Under the pieces are notes generated by a model that was given only the letters and a program-made list of their open reading frames with translations, was not told the origin of the DNA and ran no database searches. The translations under genes and the position numbers were made by a program. A stretch of 47,644 nt of DNA from a virus, in the IMG/VR virus record IMGVR_UViG_3300025326_000062, positions 1 through 47,644 of that record; one strand, written 5' to 3'. Shown one piece after another: positions 46,527 to 47,644 of the stretch (the stretch's first letter is position 1; every line of letters starts with the position of its first letter).

Positions 46527-47178
46527 TTCCGTTCCCTACCACCTTTGCCTCGATGGGGGTGGAGTCAGTCAGTTCGCGTAGCGCCCTCGCGGCAATCTGG
46601 AACGCAAGCTGCTTCTGGTCATCGGGTAGTCCGAGTTCGAAGATAACCGTACGAATGGCTAGGACGACGGCTTCGCTTTGCCTCTCAGCCAACTTCACCA
46701 TACGGTCTTCGATACCAGCATCTAGGGCCATCTTTGAAACCCTAGCGGCCCTATCGCTCCACTCCGCCATTAGGTCAACTGTTGCTTGAGCCGGATGTCG
46801 GTCCTTGGCTAATGCCGTAGGCGACAAATGCGTAGGGTCAATCTGCTCGGCCATTTGCATGGTAGCAAGGCGCATGCCGTTCGCCAGGTACACTTGGTCG
46901 AGCAGAACCTCACGCGGCTCAGCCGTAACCGGGACACCGAGCTTCCGAAGCGCAACCCCTGCCTCATGCTGGCTAATGCGCACCTTGGCTGCCCGCTTGG
47001 ACTGCGAAGCGGCTCCACCATGAAGACGGCACACACGCATCCCGACGACCGTGTCATTGTGACAACGCCGCCCAGTGTGCTTATTGGTTGCCGTGCACTG
47101 CTTAGGCATTCCAGGGATTTGCTTGGACCCAGGCTTCGCTGTAAAAGCCTGACTTGGTGCATTGTCGCCCTTGACCAT
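46510..47178 (-). CDS. Probable terminase small subunit with zinc site
   Basis: A 222-residue protein first in the late operon. The N-terminal part has CTATNKHTGRRCHNDTV followed by CRLHGG, a Cys3-His zinc motif often found in actinophage small terminases. The rest is helical, ending RELTDSTPIEAK. ATG 47178 is chosen: the upstream TTG at 47214 lies in the promoter itself. No Shine-Dalgarno is present, and the predicted transcription start coincides with the ATG, so the transcript may be leaderless. Confidence 0.65.
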   Translation of the reverse strand: MVKGDNAPSQAFTAKPGSKQIPGMPKQCTATNKHTGRRCHNDTVVGMRVCRLHGGAASQSKRAAKVRISQHEAGVALRKLGVPVTAEPREVLLDQVYLANGMRLATMQMAEQIDPTHLSPTALAKDRHPAQATVDLMAEWSDRAARVSKMALDAGIEDRMVKLAERQSEAVVLAIRTVIFELGLPDDQKQLAFQIAARALRELTDSTPIEAKVVGNGNGRNP

Positions 47179-47184
47179 ACTTGA

Positions 47185-47214
47185 ATTATAGACGCTCCAC
47201 CTTAAATTCCACAA
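47185..47214 (-). promoter_or_regulatory. Late operon promoter
   Basis: On the minus strand: TTGTGG (47214-47209), an 18-base spacer and TATAAT (47190-47185). The -10 ends seven bases before the ATG of the small terminase, giving a start point at or next to the A of ATG. It is the only clear promoter found ahead of the structural genes. Confidence 0.6.
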
Positions 47215-47510
47215 GTGGTGAACAATTCATGAACAACTAAGCAGGAAGGTGGAGATGGGGGACTTTTTTAGCTTGTATCCTTTATAAGAGAAAAAGCTTT
47301 ATAAAATTCAATAACCCAATGTTATAATCAATTGAATTTCACATACACGATTTTCTAATTATAAGTTGCAAGTGCGTTTTCCCCCACCATCCCTAGGGGG
47401 TCACAAAACCAAACAAGTACCAAACCAGACGCACACCAAAACAGCTGACTTGATTTCTCCGTAATACCTCTAATATAATCTAGAGAAGGCAGTGAGTGGA
47501 AAGAATTTTC
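47215..47510. other. AT-rich intergenic region, origin candidate
   Basis: The divergent gap between the late and early arms (with the contig join). Bases 47260-47370 are the most AT-rich of the genome, with repeated TTTATAA words and a TATAAT at 47323. After this comes an A/C-rich block (47400-47445) with repeats of CCAAA/ACCAAA, then the early promoter 47450-47479. A 10-codon mini ORF (47255-47287) with a good ribosome site lies inside and is probably not significant. Origin function is inferred from base composition only. Confidence 0.5.
47450..47479 (+). promoter_or_regulatory. Early promoter for the MazG-like gene
   Basis: TTGATT (47450-47455), an 18-base spacer and TATAAT (47474-47479), same design as the promoter at 999. 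It reads across the contig join into the first gene, whose start is repeated at 47539. Confidence 0.75.
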
Positions 47511-47644
47511 ATCTCCGCCCCCCACCAGAAGGAGTATTATGGAAACCCCCCAGGAACCCCCCAGTGAAGACCCCCATGAACACCACCCTACCGACACAAA
47601 TTTAGTCTCCGAAATAAGTCCCCCGTCTTCAGGCAAAGACTCAG
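47511..47644. repeat. Right copy of terminal redundancy
   Basis: Matches 1-143 with a 9-base gap: 47511-47636 equals 1-126, and 47637-47644 equals 136-143. It contains a partial second copy of the MazG-like gene start (ATG at 47539) lacking three codons. Confidence 0.95.

Noticed and set aside
47178-47214. TTG 47214 as start of the small terminase
   Set aside because: It lies within the -35 element of the promoter, so it would not be in the transcript.
47355-47636. Minus-strand frame over the terminal repeat
   Set aside because: It covers promoters and the antisense of the MazG-like start; no ribosome site and no conserved pattern.
1-47644. Lysogeny module, tRNA genes or CRISPR array
   Set aside because: No integrase signature, attachment site, recognised repressor, tRNA fold or regularly spaced repeats seen.

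Overview
The window is an essentially complete genome of a tailed, siphovirus-like double-stranded DNA phage. The last 134 bases repeat the first 143, differing only by a 9-base in-frame indel. The unit genome is therefore about 47.5 kb, and the contig is opened inside a continuous gene map. The host cannot be named from sequence alone. GC is mid-50s percent by eye, GTG and TTG starts are frequent, promoters are sigma-70 type, and the 7-deazaguanine and MuF modules resemble those of actinobacteriophages, so an Actinomycetota host is a reasonable guess. I found no integrase, recognisable lysogeny repressor, tRNA or CRISPR array, so a lytic life style is likely.

Layout. Positions 29-21492 are mostly plus strand and hold the early, replication and DNA-modification genes. 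These are a MazG-like pyrophosphohydrolase, a Toprim/P-loop primase-helicase, a RuvC-like resolvase, many small zinc-ribbon and helix-turn-helix proteins, a SNF2-type helicase, a Cas4-like nuclease, a Sak4-like RecA ATPase with a partner protein, and a 7-deazaguanine operon (queC, queD, a DUF1599-like gene, queE, folE, dpdA). That operon runs into a fusion of an Fe-S uracil-DNA glycosylase with family A DNA polymerase. A small minus-strand cluster (19621-20712) with its own promoter sits inside this arm, and a 56-residue minus-strand helix-turn-helix gene lies at 4227-4397. A strong bidirectional terminator at 21503-21545 separates the arms.

Positions 21545-47178 are all minus strand and hold the late genes. 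In transcription order from the right end they are: small and large terminase; portal; a 959-residue MuF protein ending in a predicted ADP-ribosyltransferase; a holin-like membrane protein; maturation protease fused to scaffold; a capsid-decoration protein; major capsid; head-tail connectors; tail tube; tail chaperones joined by a -1 frameshift; tape measure; a GC-rich cassette of tail-tip and fibre genes with a tandem gene duplication; and a lysis cassette of two membrane proteins and a papain-like peptidase. The AT-rich gap 47215-47510 carries divergent promoters for both arms and is the best origin candidate.

How it works together. The phage should make preQ0 from GTP (FolE, QueD, QueE, QueC) and insert it into its DNA with DpdA, giving deoxy-preQ0-type bases that resist restriction. 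Independently, the tetranucleotide GATC is almost absent: I find one copy in 47.6 kb where chance predicts well over 150. The two signals together describe a phage shaped by host restriction. The virion protein with an ADP-ribosyltransferase tail suggests an enzyme injected with the DNA to reprogram the host, and its embedded helix-turn-helix resembles that of an early gene product.
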